Assembly (NCBI GenBank): GCA_937975715.1
Contig: CALJUA010000061.1
Location: 1-38,267, forward strand
Source of the DNA: an uncultured Candidatus Planktophila sp.
GTDB taxonomy: Bacteria; Actinomycetota; Actinomycetes; Nanopelagicales; Nanopelagicaceae
DNA: 38,267 nucleotides
Direction of reading: 5' to 3'
Shown: in pieces, positions 1 to 6,695 of the stretch
Layout: every line of letters starts with the position of its first letter
Numbering within the stretch: position 1 is the stretch's first letter
The notes under the pieces: generated by a model
Databases searched by the model: none
Told to the model about the DNA's origin: nothing
Seen by the model: the letters and a program-made list of their open reading frames with translations, nothing else
Translations under genes and position numbers: made by a program

Positions 1-1075
1 TGCCCGCTTCAATGAAGTCATCAATTTCGCCATCGAGAACCGCAGAAGTATTTCCCGTCTCGTGATTATTACGGAGATCTTTCACCATTTGATAGGGCGC
101 AAGAACATAGGAGCGCATCTGATTTCCCCATGAACCGCTGTTATCGCCCTTAAGTGCATTGATCTTCGCTTGCTCTTCTTGGCGACGACGTTCCAATAAC
201 TTTGACTGCAGAACAGCCATTGCGGTCGCTTTATTTTGAATCTGCGAACGTTCGTTCTGACAGGAAACAACAATTCCAGTTGGAATGTGGGTCAAGCGGA
301 CAGCAGAGTCTGTGGTGTTAACACCTTGCCCACCAGGTCCTGATGAACGATAAACATCGACGCGAATTTCTTTCTCATCGATTTCAATATGATCGCTCTG
401 TTCAACAACAGGAACAACTTCAACCCCCGCAAAAGATGTGTGGCGACGTGATTGTGAATCAAAGGGCGAGATTCGTACCAAACGGTGCGTGCCTTGCTCA
501 ACCGACAATGTGCCATAGGCATATGGCGCACTGACGCGGAAGGTTGCAGATTTAATGCCAGCTTCTTCTGCATATGAAGTTTCGAGAACATCAACTTTAA
601 ATTCATGGCGTTCGCAGTAGCGCAAGTACATGCGATACAACATCTGAGCCCAGTCTGCTGCCTCTACTCCACCGGCTTCAGAGCGAATGGTGATCAATGC
701 GTCGCGGTTGTCGTACTCGCCACTTAATAGCGTTGTTACTTCAAGCTCGCTGATTGCCTTCTTAGTTGAATCAAGTTCTGCTTCTGCATCCGTAAGCGCA
801 GAACCATCTGTCTCTTCGGCAGCTAATTCAAAGAGAATAGGAAGGTCATCTACGCGAGAGCGAAGACCCTTCAACTTTGAAATCACCGCCTGAGTGCGAG
901 ACAACTTGCTGGTGACAGCTTGTGCTGCTTCTGGGTCATCCCACAGATTAGGGACGCCTGCAGCTTCTTCTAGCTCAACTGCTTCTTTCTCTAACTTTGG
1001 AAGGTCGAGGACCTGCTCAATTGATTTAAGGGTCGCGCTAATCTCAGCAATTTCGAGTCCGTATTCGCGAGCCAT
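1..1075 (-). CDS. prfB: Peptide chain release factor 2, 3' end outside the window
   Basis: Class I release factor that recognises UGA and UAA stop codons and triggers hydrolysis of peptidyl-tRNA on the ribosome. The reverse-strand reading gives about 358 residues that run off the left edge, so only the extreme C-terminus is missing. Visible marks are the stop-codon recognition tripeptide SPF (in VRISPFDSQSRRHTSF) and the catalytic GGQ loop (SSGPGGQGVNTTDSAVR). The N-terminus (MAREYGLEIAEISATLKSIE) reads without interruption, so the programmed +1 frameshift known from prfB of many other bacteria is absent. The start at 1075 is supported by a TATTCT box 7 nt upstream and no Shine-Dalgarno sequence, suggesting a leaderless mRNA. 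It lies directly downstream of the Tad operon on the same strand but probably has its own promoter. Confidence 0.96.
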   Translation of the reverse strand, partial: MAREYGLEIAEISATLKSIEQVLDLPKLEKEAVELEEAAGVPNLWDDPEAAQAVTSKLSRTQAVISKLKGLRSRVDDLPILFELAAEETDGSALTDAEAELDSTKKAISELEVTTLLSGEYDNRDALITIRSEAGGVEAADWAQMLYRMYLRYCERHEFKVDVLETSYAEEAGIKSATFRVSAPYAYGTLSVEQGTHRLVRISPFDSQSRRHTSFAGVEVVPVVEQSDHIEIDEKEIRVDVYRSSGPGGQGVNTTDSAVRLTHIPTGIVVSCQNERSQIQNKATAMAVLQSKLLERRRQEEQAKINALKGDNSGSWGNQMRSYVLAPYQMVKDLRNNHETGNTSAVLDGEIDDFIEAG

Positions 1076-1082
1076 GGGCGCA

Positions 1083-1088
1083 AGAATA
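1083..1088 (-). promoter_or_regulatory. -10 box of prfB (leaderless)
   Basis: TATTCT on the minus strand ends 7 nt before the prfB ATG, placing the transcription start at or next to the start codon. No clear -35 element or Shine-Dalgarno sequence is seen. Confidence 0.55.
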
Positions 1089-1130
1089 GCGAGTTATCCA
1101 ACGAGCTAAGTGCATGGGGCTTAAGTATTG

Positions 1131-1679
1131 CTAACCGATATCGAAACCTGAGTAATTGTTGGTCTCCGCCCGCTCACCCACCGCACCTGCATGTGTATTG
1201 ATTCTTACTTCACTGAAATTCACGAAAGGCAATGGGATTGGGAGTCTCGCAATTGCAGAACTCTCGATATAGATTTGAAAGCCATCGCATTGAAAGTCCG
1301 TCAATTGAATGCTGAATACATTCTCTCTAATCGACGCCGCTCCATGCGTCTGCCACGAATCAAGAACTTGGCGCACGTCATTAATACCTGCATTGCAGTC
1401 AATTGGAATCCCTGGATCTTCTTCAGGATGACCCAGTGAATTAACCAACATCTGAGTGAGGTTGTATTCCCCTGAGTAGTAGCTAGCTTGATCGAGGTTT
1501 TTCATCCCGGACTGAACCGCAGCTTCTGATGCCAGTGAGAGCGAACGCTTTGCCAAATAGACCGAAGAGATATCGGTCAGAAGGAGAGCGGTGCTGAGCA
1601 AGACTACGAATAGCCCAATCGTCAGTACAGATATTGAACCTCGCTCTGATTTCAGAGCTCTAGAGACCGCGGTTTTCAT
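1131..1679 (-). CDS. TadG/TadE-like pseudopilin of the Tad pilus locus
   Basis: Predicted secreted or membrane-anchored pseudopilin-like protein of about 182 residues. A short charged N-terminus ending in ERGS is followed by a hydrophobic segment (ISVLTIGLFVVLLSTALLL), as in the Flp pilus-assembly TadE/G-like family. The remainder is a soluble domain without a recognisable vWA domain, so it is much shorter than classical TadG. An in-frame ATG at 1700 exists, but 1679 is preferred: it gives the same 12-13 residue lead before the GS processing motif as its two upstream neighbours, and it starts one base after the upstream stop, suggesting translational coupling. It is the last gene of the tad operon before prfB. 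The glutamate usual at position +5 of the mature pseudopilin is absent. The exact role is unknown. Confidence 0.75.
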   Translation of the reverse strand: MKTAVSRALKSERGSISVLTIGLFVVLLSTALLLTDISSVYLAKRSLSLASEAAVQSGMKNLDQASYYSGEYNLTQMLVNSLGHPEEDPGIPIDCNAGINDVRQVLDSWQTHGAASIRENVFSIQLTDFQCDGFQIYIESSAIARLPIPLPFVNFSEVRINTHAGAVGERAETNNYSGFDIG

Positions 1680-1680
1680 T

Positions 1681-2085
1681 TCAAGCCCACGGCGATACAT
1701 ATTCCACCGTTGAAATTCTTGTATTACTTGTCGTAGACGAGATTTTTATGACTATTTCATTATTGGGTGAGATGCATGGATTGTTCTTGCATTCATATGA
1801 GTATTTCAATGAACCAGTGGCAAGTTCCTCGCCATATCCAAGGACTTCGGCGCCTCGAGAAAAAATCTCAAATGTAACTCTCTCGGCGACCTGATCGTTT
1901 TCACTAGTGACGAATCCTCGTGCCATCTCTCGCCCAAGAGTTCGCAGAGATGACTGAGCATCACTTGATGTTGCATATTGATTAAGGAATATAAAGAGCG
2001 GGATGAAGAGAGGTAGCGCTAAAGCTACGAACTCGAGGACGGCGCTCCCCTCTTCATCCAACATTAGGCGACGGAGAAATTTCAT
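1681..2085 (-). CDS. TadE-like pseudopilin
   Basis: 134-residue TadE-family protein, probably processed like a prepilin and inserted into the membrane as a minor pilin of the Flp/Tad pilus. The N-terminal motif EEGSAVLEFVALALPLF carries the glutamate at +5 after the expected G|S cleavage point, then a hydrophobic helix. The rest is a small extracytoplasmic domain with two cysteines close together (ECKNNPC, around residues 98-103), which could form a disulfide. The start overlaps the stop of the upstream gene as ATGA, a sign of translational coupling. The family assignment is good; which minor pilin role it plays cannot be told from sequence. Confidence 0.8.
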   Translation of the reverse strand: MKFLRRLMLDEEGSAVLEFVALALPLFIPLFIFLNQYATSSDAQSSLRTLGREMARGFVTSENDQVAERVTFEIFSRGAEVLGYGEELATGSLKYSYECKNNPCISPNNEIVIKISSTTSNTRISTVEYVSPWA

Positions 2086-2441
2086 CGCTGGTTCTCGACA
2101 ATGGCTATTCCATCTACCGTTACTTCACGACCTGATGAGCCACCACCGAGGAAACCAGGGAGCAAATCAGTCAGGGATGATTTCCTGCGTGTAATGAGAA
2201 GATCGAGATTCTGTCCATCTCCACTGCTGTCGATGTGGATGAATTCATCTCCACTTTCAAACTCGCCAGAAATTGCACGGGTTGTGGCGGAGTTTTGGGC
2301 ACCAATTTTCTCGACATTGCGAGTATGAGCTGCAGTTGCAATCTGCATTCCTGCAAGAAATAGCAACATCAGCGGAACGAGAACTAATGCGCTCTCGACA
2401 CTTCCTTTGTCGCATCGCAACAAGTGCAGCAATCTCTTCAT
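2082..2441 (-). CDS. TadE-like pseudopilin
   Basis: 119-residue pseudopilin-like protein. The N-terminus MKRLLHLLRCDKGSVESALV is followed by the hydrophobic stretch LVPLMLLFLAGMQIATAA, and the rest is a hydrophilic domain with a glycine/serine-rich patch (FLGGGSSGREV). The layout of 12 residues, GS and then one helix matches the other two pseudopilins of this operon, though the glutamate sits at +3 rather than +5. It begins 4 nt after the stop of the pilin-like gene and overlaps the next gene by 4 nt. It is likely a minor pilin of the Tad apparatus. It is too short and divergent for a more exact name. Confidence 0.75.
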   Translation of the reverse strand: MKRLLHLLRCDKGSVESALVLVPLMLLFLAGMQIATAAHTRNVEKIGAQNSATTRAISGEFESGDEFIHIDSSGDGQNLDLLITRRKSSLTDLLPGFLGGGSSGREVTVDGIAIVENQR

Positions 2442-2444
2442 TTT

Positions 2445-2714
2445 CTAGCGAATCCCATTCATTGAATCCAGTGAATTACGCAAAATTGCAGTCAAGCGAG
2501 GAGCTGCGATTGTCCAAATTGCAGTGACAAGTCCAGTAGTCATCAGGACTACCAGTACCCAGCCAGGCACATCTCCCCGCTGATCTGAGAGAGCACGATA
2601 GATGCGAGATTTGCTTATGCGATGGAATCGTTCCGAGATTCGAATCGAGAGATGGATAAGGCTCTCTTGGAACTTCTGATTGATTCCCGAGATTGGATTT
2701 CTGGTGATGTTCAT
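2445..2714 (-). CDS. Flp-type pilin-like small membrane protein
   Basis: 89-residue protein with a long basic N-terminal part (about 46 residues), then DQRGDVPGWVLVVLMTTGLV and a single hydrophobic helix ending in a short tail. The RGDVPGWVLV motif is the one I associate with the small Flp-like proteins of actinobacterial tad clusters. Its place between tadC and the TadE-like genes supports the idea that it is the major pilin or a close partner. The long N-terminal lead before the processing motif is unusual for a pilin; a later start is possible, but an AAAGAGG ribosome binding site stands just before the ATG at 2714. Confidence 0.7.
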   Translation of the reverse strand: MNITRNPISGINQKFQESLIHLSIRISERFHRISKSRIYRALSDQRGDVPGWVLVVLMTTGLVTAIWTIAAPRLTAILRNSLDSMNGIR

Positions 2715-2744
2715 TCTGTCCTCTTTCTTTGGTGTATTTGTGAT

Positions 2745-3539
2745 TCAAGTTGAAAATAGATTGAGATTGGTAAGTGATGGATACAGCGCAAAAAGAATTG
2801 ATATGGGCAGGATGAGAAAGACCACCGGAATCATCATCGAGATTTCTGACTTTCCTGCTGCAGTCAGCAAGCGGACTCGCTCTTGATTGCGTGATTCATT
2901 GGCACTATGAGTAAGAGTTTCTACGAGTGAAGTGCCGCGGGAGATTGAGATAATGAGAGAATCAGCAAATCTACGTAAGGCGTCGGAATTAACACGACGA
3001 CTCATCTCGTCAAGCGCGGTCGTAAAAGGTATTCCATTCTCGATCTCTAGGACCACTCGTGAGAACTCTCGCGCTAAGTGGCCGTGTGCACGGTTCGAAA
3101 TTCGCTTAAGCGCTGATGCTGGTGATTCTCCTGCGCCTACAGCCAGGGTGAGCATTTCGACAATCGCTGGAAATTCGCTCTCTATATTTTTTCTACGGTT
3201 CTCACACCGCAGAGTGAGATTGCGTTCAGTACATAGAAATGTGATAACTGGGACGAGAACTACCAATAAGCAATATATGGTCCAGCTGAGAAAAGCAAGA
3301 AAGAAAGCAACAGTGCTCAATGCGAATCCAACTGCTACAAAAACCATCTGGGTAATGCGAAAGTTTTCATAATCTGAAACTTTGTTCTTTCCTAATTGCG
3401 AAAGGCGCTCAGTGACAGAAGTCCGATTTCCAAGATCTAGAGAGCGGCGATAGATGAGGTGAATAAGATTGCTCTTCTCGTCAGCGACAAAGAAGGCGAT
3501 TACAGCGATTGCACATGGAATGGATATTTGAGGGTTCAT
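2745..3539 (-). CDS. tadC: Tad pilus inner-membrane platform protein TadC (T2SSF family)
   Basis: 264-residue integral membrane protein of the type II secretion F family. Predicted membrane segments lie near residues 5-20, 65-105 (two helices) and 235-255; the cytoplasmic domain between them contains the family motif GAGESPASALKRI. With TadB it should form the membrane platform that couples the TadA ATPase to pilus assembly. The start overlaps the tadB stop by 4 nt. The order A-B-C is that of known Tad clusters. A shorter overlapping reading frame at 2476-2748 has no family features and is not considered real. Confidence 0.88.
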   Translation of the reverse strand: MNPQISIPCAIAVIAFFVADEKSNLIHLIYRRSLDLGNRTSVTERLSQLGKNKVSDYENFRITQMVFVAVGFALSTVAFFLAFLSWTIYCLLVVLVPVITFLCTERNLTLRCENRRKNIESEFPAIVEMLTLAVGAGESPASALKRISNRAHGHLAREFSRVVLEIENGIPFTTALDEMSRRVNSDALRRFADSLIISISRGTSLVETLTHSANESRNQERVRLLTAAGKSEISMMIPVVFLILPISILFALYPSLTNLNLFST

Positions 3540-4270
3540 CGCTCACCACCAAAAATGCGCTGAGGCTCGGGTAGATTGCTTAATCGCCCCATCCAGAGAT
3601 AAGCGAGTGCTGTCATAGCGACTCCGACCGCAAGGATTGTGATGCCTTGTGGTGATGAAAAGGCTGCACTCGTTGATGGCTGAGCAGCTAATAAAAGTAG
3701 GAGAATCCATGGTGCCGCAGCAGAGAGATGCGCAGAGTTTCTAATCCAGCCTTGCTTTGCGGCAATTTCGCGACGTAGCGACAGGTCCTGTCGGGTGAAA
3801 TCTCCGAGCTGTCGCAACATCGAAAGCAACTCGGAGCCACCAAGGTTCTTGGCAAATATTAGCGATTCGAAAAGTTGATCTGCAGCACGCAGATTGAACT
3901 TCTCTTGAAGGTGTGAAATTCCGAGTTCAAAACTATTGCCCGAATGGAGCTCTTCTCTAAATTCTTCAAAGTATCGCTGAGTGATCGCTGGACCCCGGAT
4001 AGATAAATTGCTCAGTGATTCACTCAGCGATAACCCTGATTGAATTCCGGAAATCATATGGTCGACAATCTCAGGTAGAACCGAGAAGAGTTCCCACGAT
4101 TTCTTATTTGTATTTCTCCGTGATGAGATCCATGCCATCACTGTCGTGACCGACGCAATGGCGACCGCTATCGTGAGAGTGCGCGATATCGAAAGAGCGA
4201 TTAAGAAAGTTCCGCATGAAATGATCGCAACAGAAGAAATGCCTTCGTTCTTCTTCCAGCCCAGTTTCAT
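3536..4270 (-). CDS. tadB: Tad pilus inner-membrane platform protein TadB (T2SSF family)
   Basis: 244-residue type II secretion F-domain membrane protein. Two hydrophobic segments near the N-terminus (residues 12-50) and two near the C-terminus (about 180-228) flank a cytoplasmic domain with the helical motif GIQSGLSLSESLSNL. It is the partner of TadC in the pilus platform. It overlaps tadA upstream and tadC downstream by 4 nt each, so the three genes are almost certainly co-translated. The assignment as TadB rather than TadC follows from its place directly after tadA. Confidence 0.88.
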   Translation of the reverse strand: MKLGWKKNEGISSVAIISCGTFLIALSISRTLTIAVAIASVTTVMAWISSRRNTNKKSWELFSVLPEIVDHMISGIQSGLSLSESLSNLSIRGPAITQRYFEEFREELHSGNSFELGISHLQEKFNLRAADQLFESLIFAKNLGGSELLSMLRQLGDFTRQDLSLRREIAAKQGWIRNSAHLSAAAPWILLLLLAAQPSTSAAFSSPQGITILAVGVAMTALAYLWMGRLSNLPEPQRIFGGER

Positions 4271-5307
4271 GGCTGGGCCACCAAAGACTTCTCGACCAGC
4301 TTCTGCTTGAATGTAGCTAGTCCCAGTCCTTCTTCATACTTGCCATTTCGCCAGTTCCAGAGAGTTTCCATCTCAATATGGAGATTCTCTGTGCGCCCGG
4401 AGAGCGCAGCTATTTCGACCACTCGACGATCTCCATCTGCATCCATCGCAATTTGAATGACGAGATCAATTGCTGATGCAACTGTTGGGACGATAAAGGA
4501 GTGCGAGATATTGGCGCCGGCGAGGAGTGGAAGGGTCTGCAGCTTCATCACTGCATCTCGCGCGGAGTTTGCGTGAATGGTGCCCATTCCCGGTAATCCT
4601 GAGTTGAGAGCGATCAGTAAATCAAGCGCCTCTGCTTCGCGGACTTCGCCAATAATGATGCGGTTAGGGCGCATACGTAAAGCCTCTTTAACTAATCTTC
4701 GTAAAGTAATCTCGCCATCGCCTTGAAGATTGGCACTTCGTGTTTGTAATTGAATTACATCTGGAAGTCGAGGATTGATTTCAAATACTTCCTCGATGGT
4801 AATGACGCGATGAGAGTAAGGAATCTCGCCTGCGAGGGCGTTGAGTAGTGTTGTCTTTCCGGCTTGTGTTCCGCCACTGACGAGGATATTTAAACCCTGT
4901 GCCATTGCAGCGATGAGAACATCTGCCATCTCCTGAGAAAGCGCGCCGGATTCGGAGAGTTGTTTGAGCGAACGTCCCTGGGCAATATGTTTACGGATGT
5001 TGACTGCCCAATGTTCTGCTGTGATCTCGGGAATGGCAACATGCAGGCGACTTCCATCAGGTAATCGTGCATCGACAAATGGATGCGATAGATCAAGGCG
5101 GCGACCGCTCCACATCAGTGTTCGATCTACGAGTTCGCGCACATCCTGAGCAGAAAGGATGAGGTTGGTGAGTTCGCTCTTTCCATGGCGGGCAATGAAT
5201 ATGCGCTCTGGTGAATTGATCCAGATTTCTTCGATTGTCTCATCGCAGATAAATGGGTAGATAGGGCCAAAGACAACTGATGGCTCGATCTCGCTTCGCT
5301 TTTCCAT
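4267..5307 (-). CDS. tadA: Tad/CpaF-type secretion ATPase TadA
   Basis: 346-residue hexameric ATPase of the secretion ATPase superfamily (CpaF/TadA branch), which powers Flp pilus assembly from the cytoplasmic face of the membrane. Motifs visible: Walker A SGGTQAGKTTLLNAL (residues about 143-157), an acidic box TIEEVFEI, a Walker B-like stretch MRPNRIIIGEVREAEALDLL, and the His box GMGTIHANSARDA. The N-terminal domain is short compared with many CpaF proteins. It is the first gene of the operon. The ATG at 5307 is preceded 6 nt upstream by TAACTT and no Shine-Dalgarno sequence, so it is probably leaderless. No TadZ/CpaE gene stands upstream; the next gene is divergent. Confidence 0.93.
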   Translation of the reverse strand: MEKRSEIEPSVVFGPIYPFICDETIEEIWINSPERIFIARHGKSELTNLILSAQDVRELVDRTLMWSGRRLDLSHPFVDARLPDGSRLHVAIPEITAEHWAVNIRKHIAQGRSLKQLSESGALSQEMADVLIAAMAQGLNILVSGGTQAGKTTLLNALAGEIPYSHRVITIEEVFEINPRLPDVIQLQTRSANLQGDGEITLRRLVKEALRMRPNRIIIGEVREAEALDLLIALNSGLPGMGTIHANSARDAVMKLQTLPLLAGANISHSFIVPTVASAIDLVIQIAMDADGDRRVVEIAALSGRTENLHIEMETLWNWRNGKYEEGLGLATFKQKLVEKSLVAQP

Positions 5308-5313
5308 GGAGTG

Positions 5314-5319
5314 AAGTTA
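5314..5319 (-). promoter_or_regulatory. -10 box of the tad operon (leaderless)
   Basis: TAACTT on the minus strand ends 6 nt before the tadA ATG, consistent with transcription starting at the start codon. Confidence 0.5.
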
Positions 5320-5349
5320 GGGAGCCGCTGACAAATGAGTAGCGCTCCC
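5320..5349. repeat. Inverted repeat between tadA and the divergent membrane gene
   Basis: GGGAGC-c-GCT (5320-5328, last T at 5329) faces AGCGCTCCC (5341-5349) across an 11-nt loop: nine paired bases and one bulged C. There is no T-run beside it. It abuts the proposed tad -10 box, so an operator for a repressor of the tad operon is as likely as an RNA hairpin. Confidence 0.4.
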
Positions 5350-5413
5350 TCAATCGCCTGTGGAAAGAAAGATGAAGATTTCTACTTGTGTATAAGAAAA
5401 TCACTCTGGGTAA

Positions 5414-5419
5414 TACTCT
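5414..5419 (+). promoter_or_regulatory. -10 box of the small membrane protein gene (leaderless)
   Basis: TACTCT ends 6 nt before the GTG start at 5426; no Shine-Dalgarno sequence is present. Confidence 0.5.
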
Positions 5420-5425
5420 TTCCTC

Positions 5426-5773
5426 GTGAAGATCTCAGCAGTGCTCCTCGCAGTCGAATCGCTCTTGATATTGGCTCTCGGCATCTACATGATCGCGCTG
5501 GGATTTACCCACGATAAGTCGTGGATGCCGTACTTAAGCGTGATCGGCTTTGCGCTCGCTGGTTCGGCGGGGTTATTCGCATTGGCTCGTGGAGTTCGCG
5601 ATGGAAAGCGTTGGGCTAATTCACCATCTATCTTGGCGAATTTAATTGCTCTTGGCGTTGCAAAGTATCAATTTGAAGCAGGCATTTACTGGTTGGCAGT
5701 TCCAATCACAGCGATGGCTGCCACAGTAATTGTTACCTTATTCCTAACCATCAAAAAATCTGCAGCAGAGTAA
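5426..5773 (+). CDS. Small integral membrane protein of unknown function
   Basis: 115 residues with four predicted membrane helices (roughly residues 5-27, 35-53, 65-80 and 88-108) and a short loop with charged residues (ARGVRDGKRWAN) between helices 2 and 3. The GTG start is chosen because TACTCT lies 6 nt upstream and no ATG fits the first helix. It is monocistronic and convergent with the SDR gene, with a 6-nt gap between stops. The overall layout resembles small actinobacterial membrane proteins annotated only as hypothetical; no catalytic or binding motif is visible. Confidence 0.7.
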   Translation: MKISAVLLAVESLLILALGIYMIALGFTHDKSWMPYLSVIGFALAGSAGLFALARGVRDGKRWANSPSILANLIALGVAKYQFEAGIYWLAVPITAMAATVIVTLFLTIKKSAAE

Positions 5774-5779
5774 TAACAA

Positions 5780-6532
5780 CTACCAAGGAACTACTTGGTG
5801 ATCTTCCCAGAGAACTCCCGTTGTGTTTTTCTGGAAATCTTCTGAACTCTTATCGAATTCGCGAGTTGCAAGCCACACTGCTGTCTCTGCACCTTCTTCT
5901 GCACTACGAGGTGCATCAGGTCCACCCATATCGGTGCGCGAATGATTTGGGCACATTGCATCTACTAAAACTCCACGAGCACCGAGTCCTGTTTCATGCG
6001 CAAGATTGCGCACTAACGCATTTACTCCAGCTTTACTAATTCGATATGGCGCAAGTCCCCCAGCATTTCCCGGACCTGACATGCGACCAAGACATGCAGA
6101 GAAGATGACCACTCGACCATTACGTGATTCAACAATTGCGGGAACGAGTCGGTTAACTATTTGAAAAACAGAATCGAGATTGATCGACATGACTCGTCGC
6201 CATTCAGCATCTGTCGTCTTGAGAGTCTTAGACATCTTCTCGCTCATTACACCGTGAGCAATAATCAAATGAGTGATATCGGGATGATTTATCGCAATGG
6301 CTTCGAGAGCCGATGCAGTCGCTATTGGGTTTTCGAAATCAATGGAATACGCCTCGACTGATTCAGTGCGTCCATCTGAGAGGAGTGAGGTTTTCGCATC
6401 AGAGAGACGCGTTGAATCCTTGGCGACAAGGATCAGATCAAAGCCTTGATTACGAAGTGCTTTGGCTGTTTCAAACCCAAGTCCTCGACTGCCGCCCGTG
6501 ATGAGAGCGAGATTTCGACCGGTGAGATTCAT
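5780..6532 (-). CDS. Short-chain dehydrogenase/reductase (SDR)
   Basis: 250-residue classical SDR, an NAD(P)(H)-dependent oxidoreductase with a Rossmann fold. The cofactor loop TGGSRGLG is near the N-terminus; a central motif IAHGV replaces the usual NAG; catalytic Ser lies in VVIFSACLGR and Tyr/Lys in APYRISKAG (YxxxK). The arginine-free loop after beta-2 (LVAKDSTRL) does not settle NAD versus NADP. The start at 6532 is preferred over an in-frame TTG at 6538 because GGGAGGG sits 7 nt upstream of the ATG. The substrate is unknown. It is divergent from kgd with about 160 bp between start codons. Confidence 0.87.
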   Translation of the reverse strand: MNLTGRNLALITGGSRGLGFETAKALRNQGFDLILVAKDSTRLSDAKTSLLSDGRTESVEAYSIDFENPIATASALEAIAINHPDITHLIIAHGVMSEKMSKTLKTTDAEWRRVMSINLDSVFQIVNRLVPAIVESRNGRVVIFSACLGRMSGPGNAGGLAPYRISKAGVNALVRNLAHETGLGARGVLVDAMCPNHSRTDMGGPDAPRSAEEGAETAVWLATREFDKSSEDFQKNTTGVLWEDHQVVPW

Positions 6533-6695
6533 GGGCAAACCCTCCCAGTGGGTGAGGGTGGTCGCCAGTTGAAATGGGGCGAAAGTGTGCGCTATCTCGC
6601 CCTCTGGAGGCCACTTTCTCCATTTATATAGGAGCCTCTCAGCCGTTACTCTTAGCCTGCAAGTCGGTGGAAGTGAGAACGCAAAGGAGCGCTCA

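Noticed and set aside
990..1075. Possible prfB programmed +1 frameshift
   Set aside because: The reading frame from ATG 1075 is continuous with no in-frame TGA and no CTTTGA slippery site.
2476..2748. 90-codon frame overlapping the Flp-like pilin gene
   Set aside because: It lacks a pilin motif and overlaps, in another frame, a pilin-like ORF that has a membrane helix, ribosome binding site and operon context.
6585..6695. Longer N-terminus of kgd
   Set aside because: No ribosome binding site, no family similarity before residue 38, while the GTG at 6696 has AAAGGAG upstream.
6533..6695. Possible TPP riboswitch between the SDR gene and kgd (CTGAGA present on the minus strand)
   Set aside because: The other conserved TPP elements and pairing stems are missing, and it would lie upstream of the SDR gene, not a thiamine gene.
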